In this document: one piece after another, positions 8,412 to 17,700 of the stretch
Position numbering within the stretch: position 1 is the first letter of the stretch
Layout: the number at the start of each line of letters is the position of its first letter
Source of the DNA: Herbidospora daliensis
GTDB taxonomy: Bacteria > Actinomycetota > Actinomycetes > Streptosporangiales > Streptosporangiaceae
Reading direction: 5' to 3'
Length of the DNA stretch: 64,000 nucleotides
Assembly: GCF_001570585.1 (NCBI RefSeq)
Contig: NZ_BBXF01000005.1
Coordinates: 806,001-870,000, forward strand
Notes under the pieces: model-generated
What the model saw: only the letters and a program-made list of their open reading frames with translations
What the model was told of the DNA's origin: nothing
The model's database searches: none
Position numbers and translations under genes: made by a program

Positions 8412-9026
8412 GTGACGGCACAAGTGAGGCTCCGGTCCGACGCCCGTGACAACCGCGAGCGCATCCTCGCGGTGGCCCGGCTCGCGTTCGCGACCGAGGG
8501 CGTCGAGGTGCCGCTGCGCGAGATCGCCCGCCGCGCCGAGGTGGGCCCCGCGACCCTCTACCGCCACTTCCCGACCAAGGACGCGCTGCTGGCCGAGGCG
8601 TTCACCGAGCAGATGGAGACGTGCTCGGCGATCGTGGCCGAGGGGCTGGCGGCGGCCGACCCGTGGCAGGGGTTCCGGCTGGTGGTCGAGCGGCTGATGG
8701 AACTGCACGCGCTCGACCGGGGGTTCGCGCGGGTGTTCGCCTCGCGACTCCCCGAGGCGGTCTTCGCCGCCGACCGCGACCGCACGCTGCGGATGCTGCT
8801 CGACCTCGTCGGCCGGGCGAAGAAGGCGGGGCCGCTGCGCCGCGACTTCGTCATCGAGGATCTGAGCCTGGCGCTGATGGCCAACGAGGGCATCCGCGCC
8901 GAGTCCCCGGCGGCGCGGGCCGCCGCGTCGCGCCGTTTCGCGGCGCTGATGATCCAGTCGTTCATGGCCGACCCCGTCGCCGTGCCGCTGCCGCCGCCGG
9001 TCAGGCTGCCGCTGTCGCGGGCTTAG
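8412..9026 (+). CDS. TetR/AcrR family transcriptional regulator
   Basis: Encodes 204 aa from the GTG at 8412, chosen because a -10-like TAAAGT ends 7 nt upstream. Alternative in-frame starts are TTG 8394, GTG 8403 and GTG 8409. The TetR helix-turn-helix is clear near the N-terminus (RERILAVARLAF, then VGPATLYRHFPTKDALLAEA). The remainder is an all-helical ligand and dimerisation domain. Divergent orientation and a shared short promoter region point to repression of the quinone oxidoreductase gene and itself, with a small hydrophobic or electrophilic ligand as inducer (inference). The stop codon overlaps that of the convergent response regulator by 4 nt. Confidence 0.9.
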   Translation: MTAQVRLRSDARDNRERILAVARLAFATEGVEVPLREIARRAEVGPATLYRHFPTKDALLAEAFTEQMETCSAIVAEGLAAADPWQGFRLVVERLMELHALDRGFARVFASRLPEAVFAADRDRTLRMLLDLVGRAKKAGPLRRDFVIEDLSLALMANEGIRAESPAARAAASRRFAALMIQSFMADPVAVPLPPPVRLPLSRA

Positions 9027-9646
9027 CGGGGCACCAGCAGGCCGCGGTTGAACGCCTCGGCGACGGCCGCGGCGCGGTCGTTGACGCCGAGCTTGGCGTA
9101 GATGTTCAGCAGGTGGCTCTTGACCGTGGCCTCGGTGATGAACAACCGGGCCGCCGTCTCGCGGTTGGAGTTGCCGGCCGCGATGAGTTCGAGCACCTCC
9201 AGCTCCCGTGGGCTGAGCGGCGGCGGGGGCGTGCGCACCCGGGTCAGCAGCCGGGCCGCCACCGACGGCGACAACACGCTCTCGCCCCGGGCGGCGGCCC
9301 GCGCGCCGCGCAGCAGCTCCTCGCGGGGCGAGTCCTTCAGCAGGTAGCCGGTCGCGCCCGCCTCGATGGCGGGCAGCACGTGGGCATCGGTGTCGTACGT
9401 CGTGAGCACCAGGATCTTCGACGGCACGCCCAGCCGCGCCAGCTCGGTGATCGCGCCCAGCCCGTCGAGCTCCGGCATGCGCAGGTCGAGCAGGATCACG
9501 TCGGGCCGCAGGTCGGCGGCCAGCCGCACCGCCTCGGCGCCGTCGGCCGCCTCCCCCACCACCTCGAACCCGGGGGCGGCCGCGAACATGGCGCACAGGC
9601 CGTCTCTGACGATGGGGTGGTCGTCGGCGACCAGCAGCCGGATCAC
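9023..9646 (-). CDS. NarL/FixJ-type response regulator
   Basis: Encodes 207 aa. The GTG at 9646 overlaps the kinase stop codon (GTGA) and has GGAGGT 5 nt upstream, which fixes the start. The receiver domain carries the acidic pair in VADDHP and the phosphoacceptor Asp54 (ILLDLRMPELDG). The C-terminal LuxR-type helix-turn-helix is evident (LSPRELEVLELIAAGNSNRE, then FITEATVKSHLLNIYAKLGV). It is the last gene of a four-gene operon of ABC ATPase, ABC permease, sensor kinase and regulator, and probably adjusts expression of the exporter in response to cell envelope or drug stress. Confidence 0.94.
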   Translation of the reverse strand: MIRLLVADDHPIVRDGLCAMFAAAPGFEVVGEAADGAEAVRLAADLRPDVILLDLRMPELDGLGAITELARLGVPSKILVLTTYDTDAHVLPAIEAGATGYLLKDSPREELLRGARAAARGESVLSPSVAARLLTRVRTPPPPLSPRELEVLELIAAGNSNRETAARLFITEATVKSHLLNIYAKLGVNDRAAAVAEAFNRGLLVPR

Positions 9647-10761
9647 GCGGACCTCCAGGGGACGCAGGCGGAGACGCCGGTGCCGCCGCCGGGCTCCGAT
9701 TCGACGCGCAGGCTCCCGGAGAGCCCTTCGACGCGCTGCCGCATGATGGCCAACCCGAACCCCTCGCTCCGGCCGGAGAGATCGAAACCGGTCCCATCGT
9801 CCCGTACGTCCAGGGCCACCTCGTCCGCCAGGTAGGAGAGCGTCACCCCGACCCGGGTCGCCCCGGCGTGCTTGGCGACGTTGGCCAGCGCCTCCTGGGC
9901 GGTGCGCAGCAGGGCGACCTCGATGGCGGGGGCGAGCGGCCGGGCCGTCCCGGTGGCGGTGAACCCGACCGGGACCCCGTGCAGCGCCGACCACTTCTCC
10001 GCGACGGTCTCCAGGGCCTCGCCGAGCCGGGCGGTCTCGAGGTCGGCGGGGCGCAGCGCCTCGACCGAGCGGCGGGCCTCGGCCAGGCTCTCCCTGGCCA
10101 GCCCCATCACCGCGTCGAACGGCCGCCGCCAGGCGGCGGGCACCTCGTGGCGCTGTTCGGCGGCCTGGAGCTGGGTGATGATCCCGATCAGCCCCTGGGC
10201 GAGGGTGTCGTGGATCTCGCGGGCCATACGCTGCCGTTCGTCGAGCACGCCGGCCTCACGGGCCTGGACGAGCAACTGGGCGTGCAGCCCGGCGTTCTCC
10301 TCCAGCGCCGCCTCCAGCTTCTCCAGGGCGGCCAGCCGCTTCTCCCGCTCGACGTCGGCGGTGTGCAGCACCCAGGCGGTCGTCACCATCATCACGACGT
10401 TGACCACGATGATCACCCCCTGGAGCGTCGCCATCCCGGACGCGGCCGACGCCTGCGCCATCCCGGCGACCACCGCCGTGAGGCCCACCCCGGCCAGCCG
10501 CCACGGCCAGGTCAGCACCGTGAAGGCGTAGACGTAGGGGACGGGGGTGAACAGCCCGTACAGCGGGTTCTGCAGCACCATCACGGCGGTGATCGCGAGC
10601 AGCCCGGCGAAGAACGCCGGCTTGTCGCGCCACCGGTAGAGCACGACCATCCACACCGCCGCCGGGAGCAGCTCCGTCACCGGGAACCCGGCGGCCACGA
10701 CCAGGACCGCGAGCCCGGCCAGCAGTGTGTACGGCACGACGGTGACCAGTAAGAACGGCAA
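9643..10761 (-). CDS. Sensor histidine kinase, HisKA_3 (NarX/DesK) type
   Basis: Encodes 372 aa from a TTG at 10761, selected because GGGAG lies 5 nt upstream and the reading frame upstream lies inside the permease gene. About five hydrophobic segments fill residues 1-132 with no extracellular sensor domain, then a coiled coil (~136-172). The phosphoacceptor is His184 (REIHDTLAQG), the N box is ALANVAKHAG (291-300), and the ATP-lid glycines are in RDDGTGFD and GFGLAIM. The membrane-buried input region suggests sensing through the membrane or through the neighbouring ABC permease. The partner regulator overlaps by 4 nt. Confidence 0.92.
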   Translation of the reverse strand: MPFLLVTVVPYTLLAGLAVLVVAAGFPVTELLPAAVWMVVLYRWRDKPAFFAGLLAITAVMVLQNPLYGLFTPVPYVYAFTVLTWPWRLAGVGLTAVVAGMAQASAASGMATLQGVIIVVNVVMMVTTAWVLHTADVEREKRLAALEKLEAALEENAGLHAQLLVQAREAGVLDERQRMAREIHDTLAQGLIGIITQLQAAEQRHEVPAAWRRPFDAVMGLARESLAEARRSVEALRPADLETARLGEALETVAEKWSALHGVPVGFTATGTARPLAPAIEVALLRTAQEALANVAKHAGATRVGVTLSYLADEVALDVRDDGTGFDLSGRSEGFGLAIMRQRVEGLSGSLRVESEPGGGTGVSACVPWRSA

Positions 10762-10763
10762 CC

Positions 10764-11501
10764 CTACTCCCAGCGGAACCAGCGGACCGCGACGGCCGCG
10801 CACACCGCCGCGTAGGCCACCAGGATCACCAGCGGCGGCCAGGAGGGAAAGCCGCCCAGGTAGGCGTCCTGGAAGGCGGCCATGCCCGCGCCGAGCGGCG
10901 TGTAGGCGCTGATGTCCTGGAGCAGCGGCGGCATCTGCGCGATCGGCACCCACAGGCCGGCGAAGAACATCATCGGGAAGAACAGCAGCGTGCCGATGGC
11001 CGTGGCCGCCGCCCGCGACGGCACCAGCGCGGTGACCAGCAGTCCGATCGACAGCAGCGCGGCGGTGGCCAGCAACCAGGCGACCGCGAACCCGAGCGGG
11101 TGGCGCGGCGGGTCGACCCCGAACCCGAGCGCGGCCACCAGGAGGAAGAGCGCCATCGCCACCAGCGCGATGGCGAAGTTGGCGGCGAGCTGGGCGGCCA
11201 GCACCCGCACCGGCCCGACGGGGGTGGTCCGCATCCGTCTCAGGACCCCGTTCTCCCGGTAGCCCGCCAGGGTGGTGGGCAGCGCGGTCATCGCCAGGAT
11301 GGCGATGTTGAACAGGATGAGCACCGGGACGTACACGTCGAAGATGGTCAGGTCGGCGGTGATGGGCTCGCGCAGCGCCGGGATGCTGCCCAGGATGACG
11401 AGCACCACCAGCGGGCAGGCCACCCCCCAGATGGGGGCGACCTTGTCGCGGAGAGCCAGCTTGCCCTCGACGGCGATGAGCCGCCACGTCGCGCCGGTCA
11501 T
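10764..11501 (-). CDS. ABC-2 type exporter permease
   Basis: Encodes 245 aa. The ATG at 11501 overlaps the ATPase stop codon (ATGA). Six predicted membrane helices are seen (for example PLVVLVILGSIPAL, VLILFNIAILAMTALPTTLA, LVTALVPSRAAATAIGTLLF and PLVILVAYAAVCAAVAV), together with the motif YRENGVLRRMRTTP typical of DrrB-like ABC-2 permeases. With the upstream ATPase it forms a two-gene exporter, probably for a hydrophobic drug or lipid. The substrate is not predictable. Confidence 0.9.
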   Translation of the reverse strand: MTGATWRLIAVEGKLALRDKVAPIWGVACPLVVLVILGSIPALREPITADLTIFDVYVPVLILFNIAILAMTALPTTLAGYRENGVLRRMRTTPVGPVRVLAAQLAANFAIALVAMALFLLVAALGFGVDPPRHPLGFAVAWLLATAALLSIGLLVTALVPSRAAATAIGTLLFFPMMFFAGLWVPIAQMPPLLQDISAYTPLGAGMAAFQDAYLGGFPSWPPLVILVAYAAVCAAVAVRWFRWE

Positions 11502-12400
11502 TTGGGGTCCTTCCTGGTCAGCTGGACGAAGGCCGCTTCGAGGCCGGCCTGTTCGACGCGGAGCCGCTCGGCCGTGATCTGGTTCCTGGCGAGCACCGCC
11601 ATGACGGCGTTCACCACGGTGTCGTCGCCGGTCACGACGACGAACTCGCCGCGGCGGGTGACGCCGGTGACCCCGGGCAGGCCGGCGAGCAGGGCGTCGT
11701 CGAGCGGGCGGGAGGGGCGGAACTGCATGCGCTGCTCGACCTGGGCGCGGTCGGCCAGCCCGGCGGGGGTGTCGATGAGCACGACCCGGCCCGCGTCGAT
11801 CAGGGCCACCCGGTCGCAGAGGCGTTCGGCCTCCTCCATGAAGTGGGTGACGAGCACGATCGTCACCCCGCGCGCCCGCACGCCCTCGATCAGCGCCCAG
11901 GTGTCGCGGCGCGCCTGCGGGTCGAGGCCGGTGGTCAGCTCGTCCAGGACCGCGATGTCGGGGTTGCCGATCAGGGCCAGCGCGATCGACAGGCGCTGCT
12001 TCTGGCCGCCGGAGAGGGCGGCGTACGTGGCCTTGGCGGGCAGGCCGAGGTCGTCGAGCAGGACGCGCCAGTCGGCGGGGTCGGGGTAGAAGGAGCCGTA
12101 CAGCTCCAGGGCCTCGCCCACGCGCAGGCTCTCCGGCAGAGAGCCGGCCTGCAGCTGGACGCCGAGCCGGCGGGTCAGCTCCAGGTGGTCGCGGAGCGGG
12201 TCGAGGCCCAGGACGGAGACGGTTCCCCCGTCGGGGGTGCGGAGACCCTCGACGCACTCGACCGTGGTGGTTTTCCCGGCGCCGTTCGGGCCGAGGATGC
12301 CGAAGATCTCACCCTGCTCGACGGTGAAGGAGACGTCGTCGACGGCGACCTTGTCGCCGTAGCGCTTGTGGAGGCTGGTGACCTCGATCACTGGTGGCAT
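11498..12400 (-). CDS. ABC transporter ATP-binding protein (DrrA/CcmA type)
   Basis: Encodes 300 aa. Walker A is GPNGAGKTT (37-45), the signature is LSGGQKQRLSIALALIGNP, and Walker B is IAVLDELTTGLDP. The H-loop is in VLVTHFMEEAERLCDR. The C-terminal ~80 residues form the extra domain common in DrrA-like exporters. The Walker B motif has Leu instead of the usual Pro after Glu (DEL for DEP), a common variant in this group. It is the first gene of the exporter/two-component operon. Only a weak ribosome site precedes the ATG at 12400. Confidence 0.92.
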   Translation of the reverse strand: MPPVIEVTSLHKRYGDKVAVDDVSFTVEQGEIFGILGPNGAGKTTTVECVEGLRTPDGGTVSVLGLDPLRDHLELTRRLGVQLQAGSLPESLRVGEALELYGSFYPDPADWRVLLDDLGLPAKATYAALSGGQKQRLSIALALIGNPDIAVLDELTTGLDPQARRDTWALIEGVRARGVTIVLVTHFMEEAERLCDRVALIDAGRVVLIDTPAGLADRAQVEQRMQFRPSRPLDDALLAGLPGVTGVTRRGEFVVVTGDDTVVNAVMAVLARNQITAERLRVEQAGLEAAFVQLTRKDPK

Positions 12401-12436
12401 GGCCCAAGAGTGCTCCGGCGGGGCCCCCTCCCGGCA

Positions 12437-12451
12437 CCGACCGGCGGTCGG
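12437..12451. promoter_or_regulatory. 15-bp palindrome between the MFS gene and the exporter operon
   Basis: CCGACCG-G-CGGTCGG is a perfect inverted repeat in the 60-nt gap downstream of the MFS stop and 36 nt upstream of the ABC ATPase start. It could be a binding site for the operon's response regulator or a weak terminator. There is no T tract. Confidence 0.35.
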
Positions 12452-12460
12452 GAATCGGGA

Positions 12461-13672
12461 TCAGCCGATCGGTGGATTCCCCGCCGCCGCCGGTCCGTGC
12501 GAGGCTGGACGAGGCGTTCTCGGCGTCACCAGATAGAGCGCCAGCCCCGCCGAGGTGAGCAGGAAGCCGGCCCACACCGTCGACAGGGCGCCCCAGCCGG
12601 CCGCCAGGGTGATCGCGCCGCCGATCGCGCCGAGCGAGTTGGCCAGGTTGAGGGCGGCCAGGTTGAGCGCGCCCATGAGGGTGGGGGCGTCGGGCGCGAA
12701 GGAGGTCAGCCTGACCTGGATGGTGGGGATCGCGAACATCATGGTCGCGCCGACGCCGAACAGGCACGCCAGCAGCACGAGCCAGTCGCCGCCGGCCACC
12801 CCGATCACCACCAGGAGTACGAGCACCCCGCCGTATCCCCAGGTCAGGCCGCGGTGCTCCCACCGGTCGGCGGCCCGGCCGCCGAGGTGGTTGCCGACCG
12901 CCATGCCGAGGCCGAACACGGCCAGCGCCACGGGGATCAGCGCGGGGTCCTGGCGCGCCGCGTCGGTGACGAACGGGCCGATGAACGTGTAGACGGCGAA
13001 GATGCTGGAGATGCCGAGCGAGGCCACGGCGACCATCACCCAGACCCCGCCCCGGCGCAGGCCGGTCAGCTCGCTCCTGATCGGGCCGCCGTGCAGGTCG
13101 GCGGTGCGCGGCACCCAGGCCCACAGCGCCAGCCCCGCGAGCAGGCCGACGGCGACCACGGCGGCGTACATGACCCGCCACCCGGCCTGCTGCCCGATGT
13201 ACGTGGCGAGCGGCGAGCCCGCGACGGTGGCGACGGTGAGCCCGCCCATGACGGTGGCGAACGCCTTGCCGCCCCGGCCCGGCCCGTAGACGTAGGCGGC
13301 CACGACGGCCCCGGCGCCGAAGAACGCCCCTTGGACGCTGCCCGCCACGAAGCGGAAGACGACGAGCAGCGTGATCTCCGGGGCCAGGGCCGACAACCCG
13401 TTGCCCACGAGGAAGAGCACGGCCAGGCCGAGCAGCAGCGTGCGCCGGTTGACGCGGGCGGCCAGCAGGGTGATGAGGGGTGAGCCGACCACCACCCCGA
13501 GGGCGTAGGCGGTGATGGCGTGGGTGGCGACCGGGATCGACACCCCCAGGTCGGCGGCGAACAGCTGGATGACGCCGTTGCTGCCGAACTCGCCGGTGCC
13601 GATGGCGAAGGCGCCCAGCGCCAGCGCGAACAGGGCGAGTCTCGGCCGGGCGGCGCCCTTCCCGGCGGGCAC
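12461..13672 (-). CDS. MFS drug/sugar efflux transporter (DHA1, AraJ-like)
   Basis: Encodes about 403 aa starting at the GTG at 13672, which has GAGGAGG 8 nt upstream; an in-frame GTG at 13729 would add 19 polar residues. Twelve hydrophobic segments are visible, beginning LALFALALGAFAIGTGEFGS. That signature (FAIGTGEF) and the motif VNRRTLLLGLAVLFLVGNGL are typical of AraJ/YdhP-type proton-coupled exporters. The gene is divergent from a BASS transporter across a long operator-like palindrome, so the two are probably controlled together. Substrate unknown. Confidence 0.88.
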   Translation of the reverse strand: MPAGKGAARPRLALFALALGAFAIGTGEFGSNGVIQLFAADLGVSIPVATHAITAYALGVVVGSPLITLLAARVNRRTLLLGLAVLFLVGNGLSALAPEITLLVVFRFVAGSVQGAFFGAGAVVAAYVYGPGRGGKAFATVMGGLTVATVAGSPLATYIGQQAGWRVMYAAVVAVGLLAGLALWAWVPRTADLHGGPIRSELTGLRRGGVWVMVAVASLGISSIFAVYTFIGPFVTDAARQDPALIPVALAVFGLGMAVGNHLGGRAADRWEHRGLTWGYGGVLVLLVVIGVAGGDWLVLLACLFGVGATMMFAIPTIQVRLTSFAPDAPTLMGALNLAALNLANSLGAIGGAITLAAGWGALSTVWAGFLLTSAGLALYLVTPRTPRPASHGPAAAGNPPIG

Positions 13673-13783
13673 GTGCCGGGCCTCCTCGGCGGCGCACTGG
13701 GCTTCGTACGCGCGGACGTGCACGGTCACCGGGCCGGCGCCGGTCGACGGTTCGTGGTCATGGCGCCCATGGTCTTCTCCGGC

Positions 13784-13824
13784 ACTGGACGCCCACTGAA
13801 CGGGCGGTTCACTGCCCGTCCAGT
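13784..13824. promoter_or_regulatory. 41-bp imperfect palindrome between divergent transporter genes
   Basis: Two 18-bp arms (13784-13801 and 13807-13824) match at 15 of 18 positions around the 5-bp centre GGGCG. The outer half-site is ACTGGACG/CGTCCAGT and the inner half-site is TGAAC/GTTCA. Such nested dyads are typical of TetR- or PadR-family operators. It sits 22 bp upstream of the BASS start and about 110 bp from the MFS start. No regulator of those families is encoded beside it. Confidence 0.65.
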
Positions 13825-13846
13825 CGGGCCCGCCGACACTGGGGCG

Positions 13847-14743
13847 ATGGACTCGCCCCTCCTCTTGGCCGCCCTCCCCTACGCCCTCGGCATCGTCATG
13901 TTCGGGCTGGGACTCACGCTGACGGCCGACGACTTCCGCCGGGTGGGCCGCCATCCGAAAGCGGTCGTGGTCGCGTTGTCGTGCCAGATCGTGCTGCTGC
14001 CGGTGGTCTGCTTCGGCCTCGTGCTGGCCTTCGGGCTGCCGCCCGAGCTCGCGGTCGGGCTCATGGTGGTCGCGGCCTCGCCCGGCGGCCCCACCGCCAA
14101 CCTGTTCAGTCACCTGTTCGGCGGGGACGTCGCGCTGAACATCACCCTCACCGCGGTCAACTCGGTGCTGGTCGTGGTCACCCTGCCGGTCGTGGTGAAC
14201 CTGTCGGCCGCCCATCTGCTGCCCGGCGGGGCGGCCCTCGGGCTGCAGGCCGGCAAGCTGCAGCAGCTCTTCGTGATGGTGCTCGGCCCGGTCGCGCTCG
14301 GCATGCTGGTGCGCGCCTTCGCGCCGGCGGCGGCGCGCCGCCTCGACCTGCCGGTCCGGCTGTTGTCCGTGGTGGTGCTGGCCGCGGTCATCTCCGCGGT
14401 CCTGTACGCCGAGCGGGCGAACCTGCTCGGCTACTTCGCGGTGGTCGGGCTGGCCGCGCTGGCCTTCAACGTCGTGAGCATGGCCGTCGGCTACGGCGTG
14501 CCGCGCCTGGCCGGGGTCGACCACGGCGCGGCCGTCGCGTCGGGGTTCGAGATCGGCGTCCACAACACCGCGCTGGCCATCACGATCGCGCTGAGCCCGG
14601 CCATGCTGGACAGCGCCCAGATGGCGGTGCCGGGCGCGGTCTACGGCGTCGTCATGTTCGGCACCGCCGCCGCGTTCGGCTGGGCCGTCACCCGGGGTCA
14701 GAGCCCGGCGAGGAACCTCGCGGCGCGGCCCGCGAACAGGTGA
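13847..14743 (+). CDS. Bile acid:sodium symporter (BASS) family transporter
   Basis: Encodes 298 aa from the ATG at 13847. About nine to ten hydrophobic segments are present. Family motifs include FGLGLTLTADDFRRVGRHPK near the N-terminus, VAASPGGPTANLFSHLFGGD and the conserved EIGVHNTALAI, which holds the Na-binding Glu. Members import bile acids, pantoate, pyruvate or other organic anions with sodium; the bacterial substrate here is unknown. The last 46 nt overlap the 3' end of the SARP gene on the other strand. Expression is probably tied to the 13784-13824 palindrome. Confidence 0.88.
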   Translation: MDSPLLLAALPYALGIVMFGLGLTLTADDFRRVGRHPKAVVVALSCQIVLLPVVCFGLVLAFGLPPELAVGLMVVAASPGGPTANLFSHLFGGDVALNITLTAVNSVLVVVTLPVVVNLSAAHLLPGGAALGLQAGKLQQLFVMVLGPVALGMLVRAFAPAAARRLDLPVRLLSVVVLAAVISAVLYAERANLLGYFAVVGLAALAFNVVSMAVGYGVPRLAGVDHGAAVASGFEIGVHNTALAITIALSPAMLDSAQMAVPGAVYGVVMFGTAAAFGWAVTRGQSPARNLAARPANR

Positions 14744-17700
14744 CCGCCGCGTGCGGCCGACCGGTCGCGGGCCTCCTCGGCGGCGGCCCGCACCGCGTCG
14801 GCGGGCTCGCCCGTGGCATGCAGCAGGCGGGCGCGCAGCAGCAGGACGAGCCCTTCGGCGTACCGCTGGCCGTGGGCCTCCAGCGCCTGCTCGGCCCGGC
14901 CGAGGGCGGCGGCCGCCCGGCCGGGGTCGCCGGCGGCCAGCCACATCTCGGCGATCAGGGCGTGGTGGTGGGCCAGGCCCCAGCGCGGGGGCTCCATGAA
15001 GCCCGCGAGCAGCCGTTCGGCCTCTTCGGTGACGCCGACCGGGTCGTCGCCGGTCAGGGCGCGGGCCCACGACCAGTTCAGCCGGATGTAGAGCTCCTGC
15101 TGGAGGGCGGCGCGGCCGGTGCCCACCGCGATCCACCGGTCGATGGTGCGGATCACCGAATCGGGGTCGCCGGCCGTCGACGCGATGATGGACCTGTAGT
15201 ACGCCCAGGTCGCGACCGCGTAGGAGTCGTCAGGCCCGTTCCACCGGTCGATGACGGCGACCGCGGCGTCCACGTCGCCGTGCATGGCCGTCACGACGGC
15301 CAGCCAGCCCGGCCACTCCCCCGACACGTCGCGCCTGATCGGGCTGTCGCTGTGCGCGGAGACGACCCCTTCCAGGAGGGCGGTGTCGTTGGCGCGGAAG
15401 AACCGGTACGCCTCGCCGATCTCGCCGACGTCCCACTGGTGCAGTCCCCACGCCTGGCGGCCGTAGACGCGCACGACGGGATCGGCCGACGCCTCCCCCT
15501 GCTCGTGGAGGCGGCGGACCAGCGCGGCGCGGTCCCACTCCATGAAGGTGTACGCCCCGAACAGGCGGGCGAACAGCAGCCCGGCCGCCTCGACCTCGCG
15601 GCCGAGCCGCCGGGCCAGCAGCTCGGCGCGCTCCAGCAGGTCGAAGGTGGTGCCGCCGAACCCGGCCTGCCGGCGCGGGGCGATGGCCAGCAGCGACAGG
15701 GCCGACAGTTCGAGCTCGGGGAGCCCGGCGCTGCGGGCGAGGTCGGCGGCCGACTCCAGGTGGCGGTCGGCGGCGGCGAACGCGAGCTTGGTCGCCGCAC
15801 GCCGTCCGGCGCGCTTCAGCGCCTCCACGACGCGGACCGGGTCGGCGAGCACCCTGGCCGCCCACAGGTGGAAGGCGAGCCGCTCGGTGACCGACTCGTC
15901 GTCGGCCCCCTGCCGCTCCAGCGCGTCGGCGATGCTCAGGTGCAGCCGGACGGCCCGCCAGTGCTCGGTCGTCTCGGTGACCGACTCGCGGACGAGGTCG
16001 TGCGCGAACCGCCACGCGAAGGAGTCGTGCGGATCGCATTCGAGCAGGCCGAGGGCGCGCAGCGGTTCGAGGCGCCGCAGACAGTCGGCGACGCCGATCC
16101 CGGCGGCGTGGGCCAGCAGGCCGAGCTCGACGTCGCGGCCGATGACCGCCGCGAGGTGGACCAGCTCCCTGACCTCGTCGTCGAGGCCGGCCATGCGGTC
16201 GCGGACGACGTCGCGCACGGTCGCCGGCACCCCCGGCCGGGCCGCCGCGTCGCCGAGCGCGCCCCGGTCGCTGAGCAGCCGCGAGAGTTCGCGTACGAAG
16301 AAGGGGTTGCCCTCGGTGCGGGCGTGGATGTCGCGGGTCGCCTCGGCGCCCGGATGGTGGCCGGTCTCGCGGCGCACCAGCTCGGCGACGTCGGTCAGGC
16401 CGAGCGGGCCGAGCCTGACGCGGTGGTGGCCGGGCAGCCGTCCGGCGGCGGCCAGCGCCTGCGACAGGGCCGCGCCGGGGGTGGGGGCGCGGTCGCGCAG
16501 CGCGCAGACGATCGCCGCCCCGGCGGGCAGCCGCCCCACCACGTGGCCGAACATCTGGAGCGAGGCCGGGTCGATCCACTGGAGGTCGTCCATGACCAGC
16601 AGCACCGGCCGGTCGGCGGCGGCCTGGGCGATGACGCCGACCGCCTGCTCGAACAGCCGGAACTGGGCCCGGCTCCCGGTGACCGGCGGCCCGGCCTGGT
16701 CGCCGCCGCCCTCGATGAGACGGCCGAGCTCCCCGGCCCGCCACTTCTCCCGCGCTGGGGCGGGCAGGGCGTCGAGCAGCCCGGTGAGCGCCTGCTCCCA
16801 CGGCCACATCGACGGCGTGCCGTCGCCCTCCAGGCAGGAGGCCCGGACGACGAGCGCACCGCGCCTGGCCGCGGCGGCGGCCGTCTCCTCCAGCAGGCGC
16901 GTCTTCCCCGCCCCCGGTTCGCCCTCGACCACGCCGAGCCCGCTGCCGCCCGTGTACGCGGCCTCGACGGCCCGCCGCAACCCGGCGAGCTCCTCGGCCC
17001 GGCCGACCAGCCCGGCCGCCCGCCTGGGGGCGTCCGGCACCGGCGCGGCCTGGGTCAAGACGCTCTCCTGCGCGGCCCGCAGCGCCGGCCCGGGGTCGAT
17101 GCCGAGCTCCTCGGCGAGCCGGTCGCGGATGGCCTGGAAGGCCGACAGCGCCTCGGCCTGCCGTCCGGCCGCGCCCAGGGCGGTGACGAGGGCGGCGTGC
17201 ACGGGCTCGTGGAACGGCGCCATCGTGGCGGCCAGCCGCAGCGCGCGCAGCACCCGTTCGGGCCGGTGCGCCGCCACGGCGAGCTCGGCCGCCGCCACGC
17301 AGGCGGCGTGGAACTCGTCGTCGAGCGCGGTCAGGACCGGCGCGGCGGCCGGTTCGAGCGACAGCCCGTCGCCCGCGTGGCCGTGCCAGAGGCCGAGCGC
17401 CGTGACGTAGTGGTCGAGCGCCGTGTCGGGCGACCGGGCGGCCAGGTCGGTGCGGGCGGCGACGAGGTGGCGGCGGAAGTCGACCAGGTCGAGGGCGCCG
17501 GGCCCGGCCTCGAACACGTAGGCGTCGCCGCGCCGGTGCAGGTAGCCGCCGGCCGCGCGGGCGGGCAGGGCCGGTTCGAGCAGGCGGCGCAGCGCGCCGA
17601 CGTACTTCTGGATGATGTTGAGGGCGCTGGCGGGGGCGTCGTCGCCCCACAGGAGGTCGATCAGTTCGCGGGTGGTGATCGGGCGGCCCGCGCGGGCCAG

